Of a stretch of 64,000 nucleotides of DNA, positions 55,435-63,172 are shown piece after piece. Each line of letters begins with the position of its first letter. The first letter of the stretch is position 1. The position numbers and the translations under genes were made by a program. This DNA comes from JAJPIG01 sp035531675 (GTDB lineage Bacteria; Desulfobacterota; Binatia; Binatales; Binataceae). A model generated the notes under the pieces. The model saw only the letters and a program-made list of their open reading frames with translations. It searched no databases and was not told where the DNA came from. The stretch spans positions 1 to 64,000 of the forward strand of contig DATKSL010000002.1 in NCBI GenBank assembly GCA_035531675.1, in the 5' to 3' direction.

Positions 55435-55932
55435 ATGGCATCGACAAGCCGCCTGGCAATTCCGCCGATTTTCGAAGACGCGGTCAGAAGTCATGAGCGC
55501 GAGCTGATGCGCTACCTGATGCGCGCCACCGGCGACCGCGAGGACGCGCTCGATCTCTTCCAGGAGACCTGGCTGCGCGCCTATCGGGCCTACCCTGCGC
55601 TGAAAGCGGAGACAGTGTTGCGGCCGTGGCTTTTCAGAATCGCTGCCAACCTGTGCCGCAATCGCGCGCGCGATCGGATGCGACGGGCGCGCGTGATGGT
55701 TAACGACGATCACGAGCTGATCGATCGCGCGGCGGTGGCGGGCGGCGATGGTGCCATCGCGCTCGGCAGTGCGATCAACGCTTTGCCGCTCAATCAGCGG
55801 CGTTCGCTGATCATGCGCAAGCTCGACGGCCTGAGCTACGGCGAGATTGGCAGCTCGCTCAAATGCTCGCCCGCGAGCGCGCGCGCCCATGTTTACCAGG
55901 CCCTTAAGAAACTCCGGCTCGCAACCGACTGA
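55435..55932 (+). CDS. ECF-type RNA polymerase sigma factor
   Basis: The 165-residue protein has sigma region 2 (SHERELMRYLMRATGDREDA; LFQETWLRAYRAYP; PWLFRIAANLCRNRARDRMR) and region 4 (LPLNQRRSLIMRKLDGLSYG; LKCSPASARAHVYQALKKLR). There is no extra C-terminal domain. No recognisable anti-sigma gene is adjacent; instead the methyltransferase-Ada(Zn) gene begins 6 bases after its stop. The gene is 66 bases past tatD and may be its own unit. It is therefore a candidate regulator of an alkylation-damage response, by context only. Confidence 0.9.
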   Translation: MASTSRLAIPPIFEDAVRSHERELMRYLMRATGDREDALDLFQETWLRAYRAYPALKAETVLRPWLFRIAANLCRNRARDRMRRARVMVNDDHELIDRAAVAGGDGAIALGSAINALPLNQRRSLIMRKLDGLSYGEIGSSLKCSPASARAHVYQALKKLRLATD

Positions 55933-55938
55933 AAACGG

Positions 55939-56748
55939 ATGAACCAGACTATGAGCGCAAGCGCAGGAAAGCGGAAAGTTGACGACGAACGAACCATCGA
56001 CGCGTTGGTCGAAACCGCGCATCGGCGGATGGCGCCGCGGCTGGCGCGCATCCGGCGCCCGCGGGCGCGGGTCGGGACGGTCGGCTCGCCGCTCGGACGA
56101 TTGCTAATCGCGATGAGCGAGGCCGGGATCGCGATGATCTACTTTCTCGATGTTCCGCAAGCCAACGCCGGCGATGCGATCGCGATGCTGCGGCGGCGAC
56201 ATTTCGACCTGATCGAGGATCAACCGGCCGTGGCCGGGGTCGGCGACGAGATTCGACGGTTCGTGGCGGGCGACCTCGCGGCGCTGGCCACACCGGTCGA
56301 TCTGAGCCTGGTGGTGAGTCCCTTCCAGCGCCGCGTGCTGGAGCGGCTGCGCCGGGTGCCGCCGGGCGCCGTGATGTCCTACCAGGCGCTGGCGGCCGCG
56401 ATCGGCGCGCCGCGCGGCTCGCGCGCGGTCGGCAACACGATGGCGTCGAACCCGGTGCCGGTCTATGTGCCGTGCCATCGCGTGATTCGCTCGGACGGTT
56501 CGGTGGGCAACTATGGCGGCGGCGTCGGATCCAAGCTGAGATTGCTGCGCGCCGAGGGCTTCCGGATCGGCGCGGATCGCCGCGTCACGGCCGGCGCCGT
56601 GCTGGGCCATCAGCGCACCCACATCTATTGTCGCCCGTCGTGCAGCGCAGCGCGGCGGGCCGATCCGGCCCGGATGATGATCTTCGCCGATTCCGCGCGG
56701 GCGCGCGGCGCAGGTCTGCGCGCCTGCCGGCAATGTCTTCCGGATTAG
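55939..56748 (+). CDS. O6-methylguanine-DNA methyltransferase fused to C-terminal Ada-type zinc domain
   Basis: The 269-residue protein has two domains. Residues about 45-215 are an Ogt/MGMT unit: VGSPLGRLLIAMSEAGIAMI, the helix-turn-helix region PPGAVMSYQALAAAIGAPRG, and the suicidal Cys179 in NPVPVYVPCHRVIRSDGS. Residues about 220-269 match the Ada methylphosphotriester zinc domain with four cysteines C231, C235, C263 and C266 (IYCRPSCSAARR and RACRQCLPD). In E. coli Ada the zinc domain is N-terminal, followed by AraC and then MGMT; here the order is reversed and the AraC part is missing. It follows the ECF sigma gene by 6 bases. Confidence 0.9.
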   Translation: MNQTMSASAGKRKVDDERTIDALVETAHRRMAPRLARIRRPRARVGTVGSPLGRLLIAMSEAGIAMIYFLDVPQANAGDAIAMLRRRHFDLIEDQPAVAGVGDEIRRFVAGDLAALATPVDLSLVVSPFQRRVLERLRRVPPGAVMSYQALAAAIGAPRGSRAVGNTMASNPVPVYVPCHRVIRSDGSVGNYGGGVGSKLRLLRAEGFRIGADRRVTAGAVLGHQRTHIYCRPSCSAARRADPARMMIFADSARARGAGLRACRQCLPD

Positions 56749-56772
56749 CGGGGAGGCCGACGCGGCCGGGAT

Positions 56773-56814
56773 AAAAAAGTGAGGTCGGGAGCGCGGCAAG
56801 TTGCGGCGCTCCCG
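56773..56814 (-). terminator. terminator at the end of the glycine-zipper cluster
   Basis: CGGGAGCGC (56786-56794) and GCGCTCCCG (56806-56814) pair perfectly. On the minus strand the stem is followed within 8 bases by six T (complement of 56773-56778). The hairpin can also act on the plus strand after the methyltransferase gene. Confidence 0.65.
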
Positions 56815-56844
56815 GCGATAGCTATCTAGATCTGGCCGGCGGCG

Positions 56845-57210
56845 TCATTCGGTCTCGTTCTGCTGCTTCATCTGCTCGATCTCATGCTGCTGGCGCTGGA
56901 TCTGCTGCTGCTGCTGCTGGATCTGCGACTGGGTCTGCGCCTGTTGGGTTTCGGTGTTCTGCATCGCGTTGCCGACCACGAACCCGCCGCCGGCACCCAG
57001 CGCGCCGCCGATCGCCGCGCCTGCGCCCGGAGCACCGACCGCCGCACCGATAATCGCGCCGGTAGCGGCGCCGAGACCGCCGCCGATCAGGGTACCCTTC
57101 TCACGGGTGCTGAGTGGTTGCCCCGAGCATCCGGCGAGGATCAGGAGCGCTGCGATAATGAACGCGGCGCGGGCGATTCCGGTTTTGTGCGCGGTAGCCA
57201 TGTTTGCCAT
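56845..57210 (-). CDS. glycine-zipper lipoprotein, copy 1 of 3
   Basis: The 121-residue precursor has a lipobox LAGC in IAALLILAGCSGQ. The shared motif QPLSTREKGTL follows the Cys, then a glycine-zipper double helix (GGGLGAATGAIIGAAVGAPG; GAAIGGALGAGGGFVVGNAM), then a Gln-rich coiled coil (SQIQQQQQQIQRQQHEIEQM). Glycine zippers insert into or across membranes. Start at ATG 57210 (or 57198); a TTG lies two codons upstream. Genes at 57480 and 57855 are paralogues. Function unknown. Confidence 0.8.
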   Translation of the reverse strand: MANMATAHKTGIARAAFIIAALLILAGCSGQPLSTREKGTLIGGGLGAATGAIIGAAVGAPGAGAAIGGALGAGGGFVVGNAMQNTETQQAQTQSQIQQQQQQIQRQQHEIEQMKQQNETE

Positions 57211-57479
57211 ATCCAAACCCCTTCCTGGCTCCTAATTTTTCGCCACCCAGCCTACCCGCCTTCCCCGTTTGAGGAAATATGGCCGGGCCGCGGCGCCTGG
57301 ATTACCACCAGCGCGCATGTCGCGAACGAGACCGCCAGGCCGCCGACGTCAAGCTTCGCGGTTGCATCCTGCCGCCAAGAGCATCGTCAGTGCAAGCCCC
57401 CGAAGATTGCGCCGGGACGCAACGGGAGCCTGGGACCGACGATGCTCGCGGCAGGCCTATGGAGGAGATGCGGATTGGG

Positions 57480-57833
57480 TTATTCGGTCTCTTGCTGCTG
57501 CTTCAACTGCTCGATCTGCTGGCGTTGCTGCTGGAGCTGCTGCTGTTGCTGCTCGACCGCCTGCTGGGTCTGCGCCTGTTGGTTTTCGGTGTTTTGCATC
57601 TGGTTGCCGACTACGAAGCCGGTACCGGCGCCCAGCGCACCGCCGATCGCCGCGCCGGCGGCCGGATGGCCAACGGCCGCGCCGACCAGCGCGCCGCCAC
57701 CGGCGCCCAGAAGACCGCCGCCCAAGGTACCCTTTTCGCGAGTACTCAGTGGCTGACTGCCGGCGCAGGCTGCCAGGGTCATCATGGCGGCCAGCGCGAG
57801 CGCGGCGATCGTGGCAAAGGCTTTACTAATCAT
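57480..57833 (-). CDS. glycine-zipper lipoprotein, copy 2 of 3
   Basis: The 117-residue precursor has a lipobox LAAC (ALAAMMTLAACAGSQ). It shares QPLSTREKGTL directly after the Cys region, then the glycine zipper (GGGLLGAGGGALVGAAVGHP; GAAIGGALGAGTGFVVGNQM) and a Gln-rich heptad tail (EQQQQQLQQQRQQIEQLK). GGGGAG precedes the ATG by 5 bases. It is 21 bases downstream of copy 3; a 269-base gap separates it from copy 1, and that gap holds no gene I can support. Confidence 0.8.
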   Translation of the reverse strand: MISKAFATIAALALAAMMTLAACAGSQPLSTREKGTLGGGLLGAGGGALVGAAVGHPAAGAAIGGALGAGTGFVVGNQMQNTENQQAQTQQAVEQQQQQLQQQRQQIEQLKQQQETE

Positions 57834-57854
57834 AACTACTCCCCATGCGTAAGG

Positions 57855-58202
57855 TTACTGGGTTTCCTGCTGACTCTTCATCTGCTGGATTTGCTGCTGT
57901 TGTTGTTCGATCTGTTGCTGCTGCTGCTGGATTTGCGACTGGGTCTGCTGATTCTGGGTCTCCTGATTCTGCATCGCGTTGCCGACCACCGCGCCACCCA
58001 CCGCGCCGATACCGCCGCCGATCGCCGCGCCGATTCCCGGCGAGCCGACCGCCGCGCCGATGATCGCGCCGGTTGCCGCACCCACACCGCCGCCGACCAG
58101 GGTGCCCTTCTCGCGCGTGCTGAGCGGTTGTCCGGAGCACCCCATCGCGCTTGCCAAGGCCACCATCGCCAGCATCCCAACCAACATCGACCTCGTTTTC
58201 AT
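57855..58202 (-). CDS. glycine-zipper lipoprotein, copy 3 of 3 (first transcribed)
   Basis: The precursor of about 115 residues starts MKTRSMLVGMLAMVALASAM and has the lipobox SAMGC. QPLSTREKGTL, the glycine zipper (GGGVGAATGAIIGAAVGSPG; GAAIGGGIGAVGGAVVGNAM) and a Gln-rich tail (QQQQQIEQQQQQIQQMKS) follow. ATG at 58202 is 7 bases from a GGAGG; an adjacent ATG at 58205 is only 4 bases away. A TATAAT box lies upstream at 58387-58392. Confidence 0.8.
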   Translation of the reverse strand: MKTRSMLVGMLAMVALASAMGCSGQPLSTREKGTLVGGGVGAATGAIIGAAVGSPGIGAAIGGGIGAVGGAVVGNAMQNQETQNQQTQSQIQQQQQQIEQQQQQIQQMKSQQETQ

Positions 58203-58386
58203 CATCGCTCCTCCCTTAGACGTCAGCACGGTTCATGCCGTTTACCGAGGATGGATAAGCCTGCCCCGTAGCCCGCTTTGACTCCAAATCATCCATTCAT
58301 TACTGGCGAATACCCGATTTCGTGCGCCAATATCCTCAACCCGGACGGTCTGAGCGATACTCCCCGAAGAACTTTAGGCAACTTGT

Positions 58387-58392
58387 ATTATA
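58387..58392 (-). promoter_or_regulatory. TATAAT -10 box for the glycine-zipper cluster
   Basis: On the minus strand a perfect TATAAT is preceded at 17 bases by TTAAGT, a weak -35. Transcription would start near 58380, leaving a leader of about 178 bases before copy 3. The long leader is unexplained. The 58203-58503 gap holds no gene. Confidence 0.45.
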
Positions 58393-58455
58393 CCGACGAT
58401 TCAGCCCGAACTTAATGGCTGCGCGAGAGGCCTCGTCAAGACTTGGCGGCGGGGC

Positions 58456-58497
58456 TCGATCTGCCAGCGCCCCGGCAGAAGGTCGCCGGCAGATCGA
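58456..58497. repeat. 10-base inverted repeat just past the GGT stop
   Basis: TCGATCTGCC (58456-58465) and GGCAGATCGA (58488-58497) are perfect complements with a 22-base loop that itself contains CCGG-rich complementarity. It begins 7 bases beyond the GGT stop codon, so it probably forms the 3' hairpin of the GGT mRNA. No T-run follows. Confidence 0.45.
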
Positions 58498-58503
58498 TTC
58501 CGC

Positions 58504-60279
58504 TTACCAGCCGATGGCGCGGGCCGGGAAGATACCAGTCAGGTAGCCACGCGGGTCGGCGCCGCCGGTCAGGACCCCGCGCTCGCGATCGATGGCCGCG
58601 GCCAGCACGTAGCCTTCACTGTAAGCGGGGCCGACCTCGACCTGATGACCACGCGCGACCAGCTCATCGCGCACCCGCGGCTCGATCCGCTCCTCGACCT
58701 TGAGGAAGCCCGGGTAAGCGTCATGCGGCGCGAAGGTCGACGGGAAATGACGTGACGAGAACTTCGGCGCTTCGATCGCTTCCTGAATCTCCATGCCGAA
58801 GTCGACCAGGTTGACGAAGAACTGCAGCGTCCATTGATCCTGCTGATCTCCGCCCATCGTGCCGAACGCGATGAAGGGCAGGCCGTCGCGCGCCGCCAGC
58901 GACGGGGTCAGCGTGGTGCGCGGACGCTTGCCGGGCGCCAGCGCATTGGGATGGCGCTCGTCGAGGTAGAAGGTCTGCATCCGCGAGCCGAGCGGAAAGC
59001 CCAGCGTGTCGATCACGGGCGAGCTCTGGAGCCATCCGCCACTGGCGGTAATCGCGATCAGATTGCCCTCGCGATCGGCGGCGTCGACGTGCACGGTGCC
59101 GGCGCCCCATGGACGCATGCCGGGCGGCAGGCTGCCGAGCGGGCGCATTCCAATCGGATCGCCGGGCCGCAGATCGAGCGACGCGCGGCGCGGATCGACC
59201 AGTGCACGGCGCATCTCCGCGTAGGCCGGCGCGAGTAGCTCGTCCATCGGAACCCGGGTGAACTCGGGATCGCCGTAGTAGGCCTCGCGATCGGCAAACG
59301 CGAGCTTGGCGGTCTCGGTCACGAAATGGACATAGTCGGCGGAGTTGTGACCCATCGCGCGCAGGTCGGCGCCTTCGAGCAAGCGCAGATGCTGCAGGAA
59401 GACCGGCCCCTGGCACCATGGCCCGCACTTGTAGACCGTGTAGCCGCGATAGGCGACGCTCACCGGCACTTCGAAACGGGTGGTGAAGGCGGCTAAATCC
59501 TCGGCCCGCAGCAAGCCGTCGTGGCGCTTGGACCAGGCGTCGATCTCGCGGGCGATGTCGCCCCGGTAGAAGCGGTCGCGCGCGGCGGCGATTCCCGCCT
59601 CGCGGCCGCGGTTGCGCGCCCCGGCCTCAGCCTCGAGCAGGCGCTTGAAGCAGTTGGCGAGGGCCGGATTTCTGATCAGCGTACCCGCCGCGGGAAGCTT
59701 CTTATCCGGCATCCACAGCGCCGCGCTGCTCGGCCATTCGTTGAGAAAGCGGTCGGCGTTCATGCATAGCGGCCCGATATGCGAATTGACGGCGGGGCCG
59801 CCTTTCACCCCCGCCGCTTCGTAGCCGATTAGACCGGGATGGACCGGGAAGCCCTCTTCGCACAGCTCCATCGCCGGCTCGGCCACTTCCGCCAGCGTCA
59901 TGGTGCCGAAGCTGGCGAGCACCGACAGCAGACCGTCGAGGGCGGCCGGCACCCCTGCTGCCAGCAAGCCATGGTCGGGGACGGCGTCGAGACCGCGCTC
60001 GCGGTAGGCTGCGATCGTGGCGCGCGCCGGCGCCATCATGTTGCCGTTGACCGCCACCACGCGGCGCGCTTTGGCCGCATAGACCAGCATCGGCGTTTCG
60101 CCGCCGATCGTGAACATGTGCGGATTGACGATGCCCTCGACCAGCGCCGCGGCGACCGCCGCGTCGATCGCGTTACCGCCGCGGTTGAAGATCCGCGCCC
60201 CGGCGGCGGCCGAGAGATCGTGCTCGGTCGCGATCATCGCCCGCTGGCCCATCACCTGAGGAATAAGCGTTTTCATCAT
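58504..60279 (-). CDS. ggt: gamma-glutamyltransferase (GGT) family protein, cytoplasmic type
   Basis: GGT cleaves or transfers gamma-glutamyl groups, as in glutathione turnover, after self-cleavage at a Thr. The 591-residue protein has AAAGARIFNRGGNAIDAAVA near the N-terminus. The N-terminal nucleophile Thr of the small subunit is in WGAGTVHVDAAD, and GTMGGDQQDQWTLQFFVNL follows near residue 500. No signal peptide precedes the domain, unlike periplasmic GGT, so this is a YwrD-like intracellular subtype by inference. GGAG lies 6 bases before the ATG at 60279. Confidence 0.88.
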   Translation of the reverse strand: MMKTLIPQVMGQRAMIATEHDLSAAAGARIFNRGGNAIDAAVAAALVEGIVNPHMFTIGGETPMLVYAAKARRVVAVNGNMMAPARATIAAYRERGLDAVPDHGLLAAGVPAALDGLLSVLASFGTMTLAEVAEPAMELCEEGFPVHPGLIGYEAAGVKGGPAVNSHIGPLCMNADRFLNEWPSSAALWMPDKKLPAAGTLIRNPALANCFKRLLEAEAGARNRGREAGIAAARDRFYRGDIAREIDAWSKRHDGLLRAEDLAAFTTRFEVPVSVAYRGYTVYKCGPWCQGPVFLQHLRLLEGADLRAMGHNSADYVHFVTETAKLAFADREAYYGDPEFTRVPMDELLAPAYAEMRRALVDPRRASLDLRPGDPIGMRPLGSLPPGMRPWGAGTVHVDAADREGNLIAITASGGWLQSSPVIDTLGFPLGSRMQTFYLDERHPNALAPGKRPRTTLTPSLAARDGLPFIAFGTMGGDQQDQWTLQFFVNLVDFGMEIQEAIEAPKFSSRHFPSTFAPHDAYPGFLKVEERIEPRVRDELVARGHQVEVGPAYSEGYVLAAAIDRERGVLTGGADPRGYLTGIFPARAIGW

Positions 60280-60301
60280 TCGATGCTCCAAAAACCGCAT
60301 C

Positions 60302-60472
60302 CTAGCCTAATCGGCAGTCGCGGACGAATCGCACCATGTTGACGATTTGCGACTCGCGATTGGCGCATTCCGGATAGCGGGCAGGCGACGATCGGGGGCC
60401 TCGCGCGACCGGCAGGATCAGGGAAATCGGGGCGCTCGCCAAGGCAAATCGGTGACGTGGATAGATCAGCAT
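60302..60472 (-). CDS. possible 56-residue protein upstream of ggt
   Basis: A short frame from the ATG at 60472 (MLIYPRHRFALASAPISLIL) has a good GGGAGG site 6 bases upstream. It ends 22 bases before ggt on the same strand. The product is basic, with two Cys and no clear signal peptide; no family is recognised. It may instead be leader DNA of ggt. Otherwise the 60280-60574 gap holds only the promoter at 60513. Confidence 0.3.
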   Translation of the reverse strand: MLIYPRHRFALASAPISLILPVARGPRSSPARYPECANRESQIVNMVRFVRDCRLG

Positions 60473-60512
60473 CGGTTCCTCCCGGACCATCTAAATTTCA
60501 GGACCGAAACTT

Positions 60513-60521
60513 GCTATACTC
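60513..60521 (+). promoter_or_regulatory. extended -10 promoter of the 68-residue gene
   Basis: TGCTATACT matches the extended -10 consensus (TG-N-TATACT). No clear -35 lies at 17 bases. Start of RNA would be near 60528, about 47 bases before the ATG at 60575. It resembles the rimI promoter at 34812. Confidence 0.45.
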
Positions 60522-60574
60522 ATCCGTGGGTGGGGGTTTGACCAGATCAGCAACCGGCTGGGAGGGGGTGTTAA

Positions 60575-60781
60575 ATGACTCCGGATCCTTACACAGAACG
60601 AGTAGTAGGACGGCAGTGCAGGTTGTTAAAGCCCGTTCGTGATCAGCAGGGACGCGCTCGTTTCGAGGAGCATCCTCGAATCCTGCGCGAACTAATCAAT
60701 CTCGGCCGCCGGATGTACCTGGTGGAATTCGAGGATCGCGCGACAACTTTCCTGTTTCCGAACGAAATCGCAATCGAGTAG
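60575..60781 (+). CDS. 68-residue hypothetical protein
   Basis: The ATG follows a strong GGGAGGGGGTG site and an extended -10 promoter. The product (MTPDPYTERVVGRQCRLLKP onward) is small and charged and reads like a compact beta-rich domain: RMYLVEFEDRATTFLFPNEI near the end resembles SH3-like or DUF-type small regulators. No family is named. No signal peptide. It is convergent with the NUDIX gene at 60845. Confidence 0.65.
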   Translation: MTPDPYTERVVGRQCRLLKPVRDQQGRARFEEHPRILRELINLGRRMYLVEFEDRATTFLFPNEIAIE

Positions 60782-60844
60782 CCGCTCGAATCGCGTGCAT
60801 CTGCATGCGATTCGAGCATGATTTCGTTCCCGATCGGAGAGCGC

Positions 60845-61369
60845 TCACGAAGCCGCCAGGAAAGCCTGTGCGCGGTACAGCGCTACGATCGTCTTCGCGT
60901 CGGTAATCTCACCGTCCCGAATCATCCTGAGCGTTTCGCCCAAAGGAAATCGCACCACGCGAATGACTTCGTCGGGATCGTGTTGCTGCGTGCGCGCGCT
61001 CAAATCCCGCGCCAGGAAAAGCTCGATACGCTCGTCGCAAAAGCTCGGGATAGTGACGATCGTTCCAAGCTGCGCCCAGTTGCTGGCGCCAAGGCCCGCC
61101 TCTTCGCGTAGTTCGCGCTCGGCGCAGGCGCGCGAGTCCTCGCCCTCGCGCCGTGTTCCGGCCGGAATCTCCCACAGGTAGCCGCCGATCGCGTGACGCC
61201 ATTGCTGGAGTATTGCGACCTCGCCGCGTTCGTCGATCGCGACGATCGCGGCGGCGCCGGGATGGCGGATGACGGCCAGGTCGAGCGTCAGGCCGTTGGG
61301 CAGCGTAGCGCTTTCAATGCCCACATCGACCACGCCCAGCTTCAGGACGGAACGGCGCTTGGGTGTCAT
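60845..61369 (-). CDS. NUDIX hydrolase, ADP-ribose pyrophosphatase type
   Basis: The 174-residue enzyme has the beta-strand N-terminus of ADP-ribose pyrophosphatases (LAVIRHPGAAAIVAIDERGE) and LQQWRHAIGGYLWEIPAGTR leading into the NUDIX box (GEDSRACAERELREEAGL). It probably hydrolyses ADP-ribose to AMP and ribose-5-phosphate. The ATG at 61369 (MTPKRRSVLKLG) is preferred over an in-frame start 12 codons earlier that has no ribosome site. Confidence 0.88.
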   Translation of the reverse strand: MTPKRRSVLKLGVVDVGIESATLPNGLTLDLAVIRHPGAAAIVAIDERGEVAILQQWRHAIGGYLWEIPAGTRREGEDSRACAERELREEAGLGASNWAQLGTIVTIPSFCDERIELFLARDLSARTQQHDPDEVIRVVRFPLGETLRMIRDGEITDAKTIVALYRAQAFLAAS

Positions 61370-61441
61370 CCTGCAAGGATGAAGCGGTCGCGGCCGCCGG
61401 CGCAAGCACCCGCCGATCGATTGGATCTGGTCGCACCGGGG

Positions 61442-62278
61442 CTAGCGCGACAGGAACACCGGGCAGGGCGCGTTGCGCAGCACGTACTCGGTGGTCGAGC
61501 CGAGCACCATCTCGATAATCCGGCTATGGCCGTACGCGCCGATAAACAGCAGGTCGGTCTCGGTGCGCTTGAGGAAACGGACGATCTCTTCGTGGGCGTG
61601 ACCGCTCAGCAGCTCGAAGCTGGTCTCAGCCGGATAGCCTTGCAGATAGTTGCGGGCCTCGCCCAGGACGCGCTCGCCGAGCTTGGGATCGCGCGCCACG
61701 GTCGCCACCGCCAGCGGCGCCTTCAACTCGACGCTGAACTCGGCCGCCGCGCGCATCGCGCGTGCGGCGCGCTCGCTGCCGTCGTAGGCCAGCGCCAGTT
61801 GGCGGATTTCGCGGAACTGGCGCGGTGATATCAGCACCGGCCGCGGGCATTTGCGCGCTACGGTTTCGGCGGTCGAACCGAGCAGTCCGGTCGAGAAGCG
61901 CTCGTTGACGCCATGATGGCCGATCATCACGAGGTCGGCGATCTTGGCCCGCTCGCAGAGCTGATTGGGCACGATGCCGATATCCATGATGGTTTCGGCG
62001 GGCAGCTTTTCGCGCTCGGCGGCGGCCCGGAACTCGTCGAGCACGTTGCGGCCGCGCTCGGTCAGCACCTCGCGCATGCGGGAGGAGAAATCGAGGTATG
62101 GTTCAAGTCCGAGCGAACCTGAGATATCATGAAAAAATGATCCCTCGATCGAAACGATATCGACCACATGAAGACCATGGAGCGTCGCCCCGAACCGCCG
62201 CGCAAGATTGAAGGCGAACATCTGCGCATTGCGCGAATGCTCGGACGTGTCGATTCCGACCAGGATGGTCTTTATCAC
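61442..62278 (-). CDS. tandem universal stress protein (UspA x2)
   Basis: The 278-residue protein is two UspA domains in tandem. The first begins TILVGIDTSEHSRNAQMFAF and ends GLLGSTAETVARKCPRPVLI; the second begins LALAYDGSERAARAMRAAAE and ends GSTTEYVLRNAPCPVFLSR. The ATP-binding signature G-x2-G-x9-G-(S/T) is seen near both domain ends (GHHGVNERFSTGLLGST; GAYGHSRIIEMVLGST). Role in stress survival is by family. It is divergent from the gene at 62346. Confidence 0.9.
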   Translation of the reverse strand: MIKTILVGIDTSEHSRNAQMFAFNLARRFGATLHGLHVVDIVSIEGSFFHDISGSLGLEPYLDFSSRMREVLTERGRNVLDEFRAAAEREKLPAETIMDIGIVPNQLCERAKIADLVMIGHHGVNERFSTGLLGSTAETVARKCPRPVLISPRQFREIRQLALAYDGSERAARAMRAAAEFSVELKAPLAVATVARDPKLGERVLGEARNYLQGYPAETSFELLSGHAHEEIVRFLKRTETDLLFIGAYGHSRIIEMVLGSTTEYVLRNAPCPVFLSR

Positions 62279-62345
62279 CGGTTTGAATCCTGCCCCCGGA
62301 ACCGCGATATCATGGGCTCCGGCGAATTAACAAGGGGAAGCGGCG

Positions 62346-62639
62346 TTGAGTGAGCAGGCGGCCAGAGGATTGGCGCGGCTGGTCGAGGAGCTGGTCGAAG
62401 CGGCCGGCCGCTGCGGCCTGGAAGTGCGGCGCGAAAAGATCCTGCGCGAAATCGGCTACCGGGCGCGCGGCGGCGCTTGCCGGCTGCATGACAAGAACCT
62501 GCTGATCATCGACCGCGATCAGCCGCCTGCCGATCAGATCGAGATCCTGGCCGACGCGCTGCGCGATCGCGACCTCGAAACGCTCTACCTCTCGCCCGCC
62601 GCCCGCCGCCTGTTGCAGGGCGGACCCGAACAGGGTTAG
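62346..62639 (+). CDS. 97-residue hypothetical protein upstream of a Fur-family gene
   Basis: Starts at TTG 62346 after AAGGGGAAG. The product is alpha-helical and charged (ARLVEELVEAAGRCGLEVRR) with a conserved-looking strand CRLHDKNLLIIDRDQPPADQ in the middle. No signal peptide and no recognised family. It is 9 bases before the Fur-family gene and is probably co-transcribed with it. Confidence 0.6.
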   Translation: MSEQAARGLARLVEELVEAAGRCGLEVRREKILREIGYRARGGACRLHDKNLLIIDRDQPPADQIEILADALRDRDLETLYLSPAARRLLQGGPEQG

Positions 62640-62648
62640 TCAGGTTCT

Positions 62649-63155
62649 ATGGCGCGCCTCGAGCAGAGCGCGGGGCCGGGCCGCACGACCGTCGAGCGCC
62701 GCCGCGGCGGCGACCCGATCACCGAGCGCTTGCAGCTGTTTCACGCCCGGCTCAAGGAGCGCGGGCTCAAGTCGACCGGCCAGCGCGACGACATCGTGCG
62801 GGTGTTCTTCGAGCTCGGCCGCCATATCAGCGCCGAAGAGCTCTACGCCGAGGTTCGCAAGATCAATCCCCACGTCGGCTACGCGACCATCTATCGCACG
62901 CTGCGGCTGTTGACCGAGTGCGAGCTCGCTTCCGAGCGCCACTTCGCCGAGGACCAGGCCCGCTACGAGGCCGCCGGCAAGCATCATCACGATCACTTCA
63001 TCTGCGAATCCTGCGGCAAGATTATCGAGTTCGAGAACGAGGGCCTCGAGCGTATCCAGCAGGCGGTCGCGCGCGAGCTGGGCGCCGAGCTGACCCATCA
63101 CCGGCTCGAGCTGTACGGCCGCTGCGCCGAATGTCGCCGCAGCCCGAGCCAGTAA
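62649..63155 (+). CDS. Fur-family metal-dependent transcriptional regulator
   Basis: The 168-residue protein has an N-terminal winged helix (LKSTGQRDDIVRVFFELGRH; PHVGYATIYRTLRLL) and the C-terminal metal domain. The regulatory site is HHHDHFICESCGKIIEFEN and the second cysteine pair is CAECRR. It has a basic N-terminal extension of about 25 residues. It could be Fur, Zur or PerR; the motif set is closest to Fur, but metal cannot be told from sequence. Confidence 0.92.
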   Translation: MARLEQSAGPGRTTVERRRGGDPITERLQLFHARLKERGLKSTGQRDDIVRVFFELGRHISAEELYAEVRKINPHVGYATIYRTLRLLTECELASERHFAEDQARYEAAGKHHHDHFICESCGKIIEFENEGLERIQQAVARELGAELTHHRLELYGRCAECRRSPSQ

Positions 63156-63172
63156 CCGAGGGAGGAACCCGC

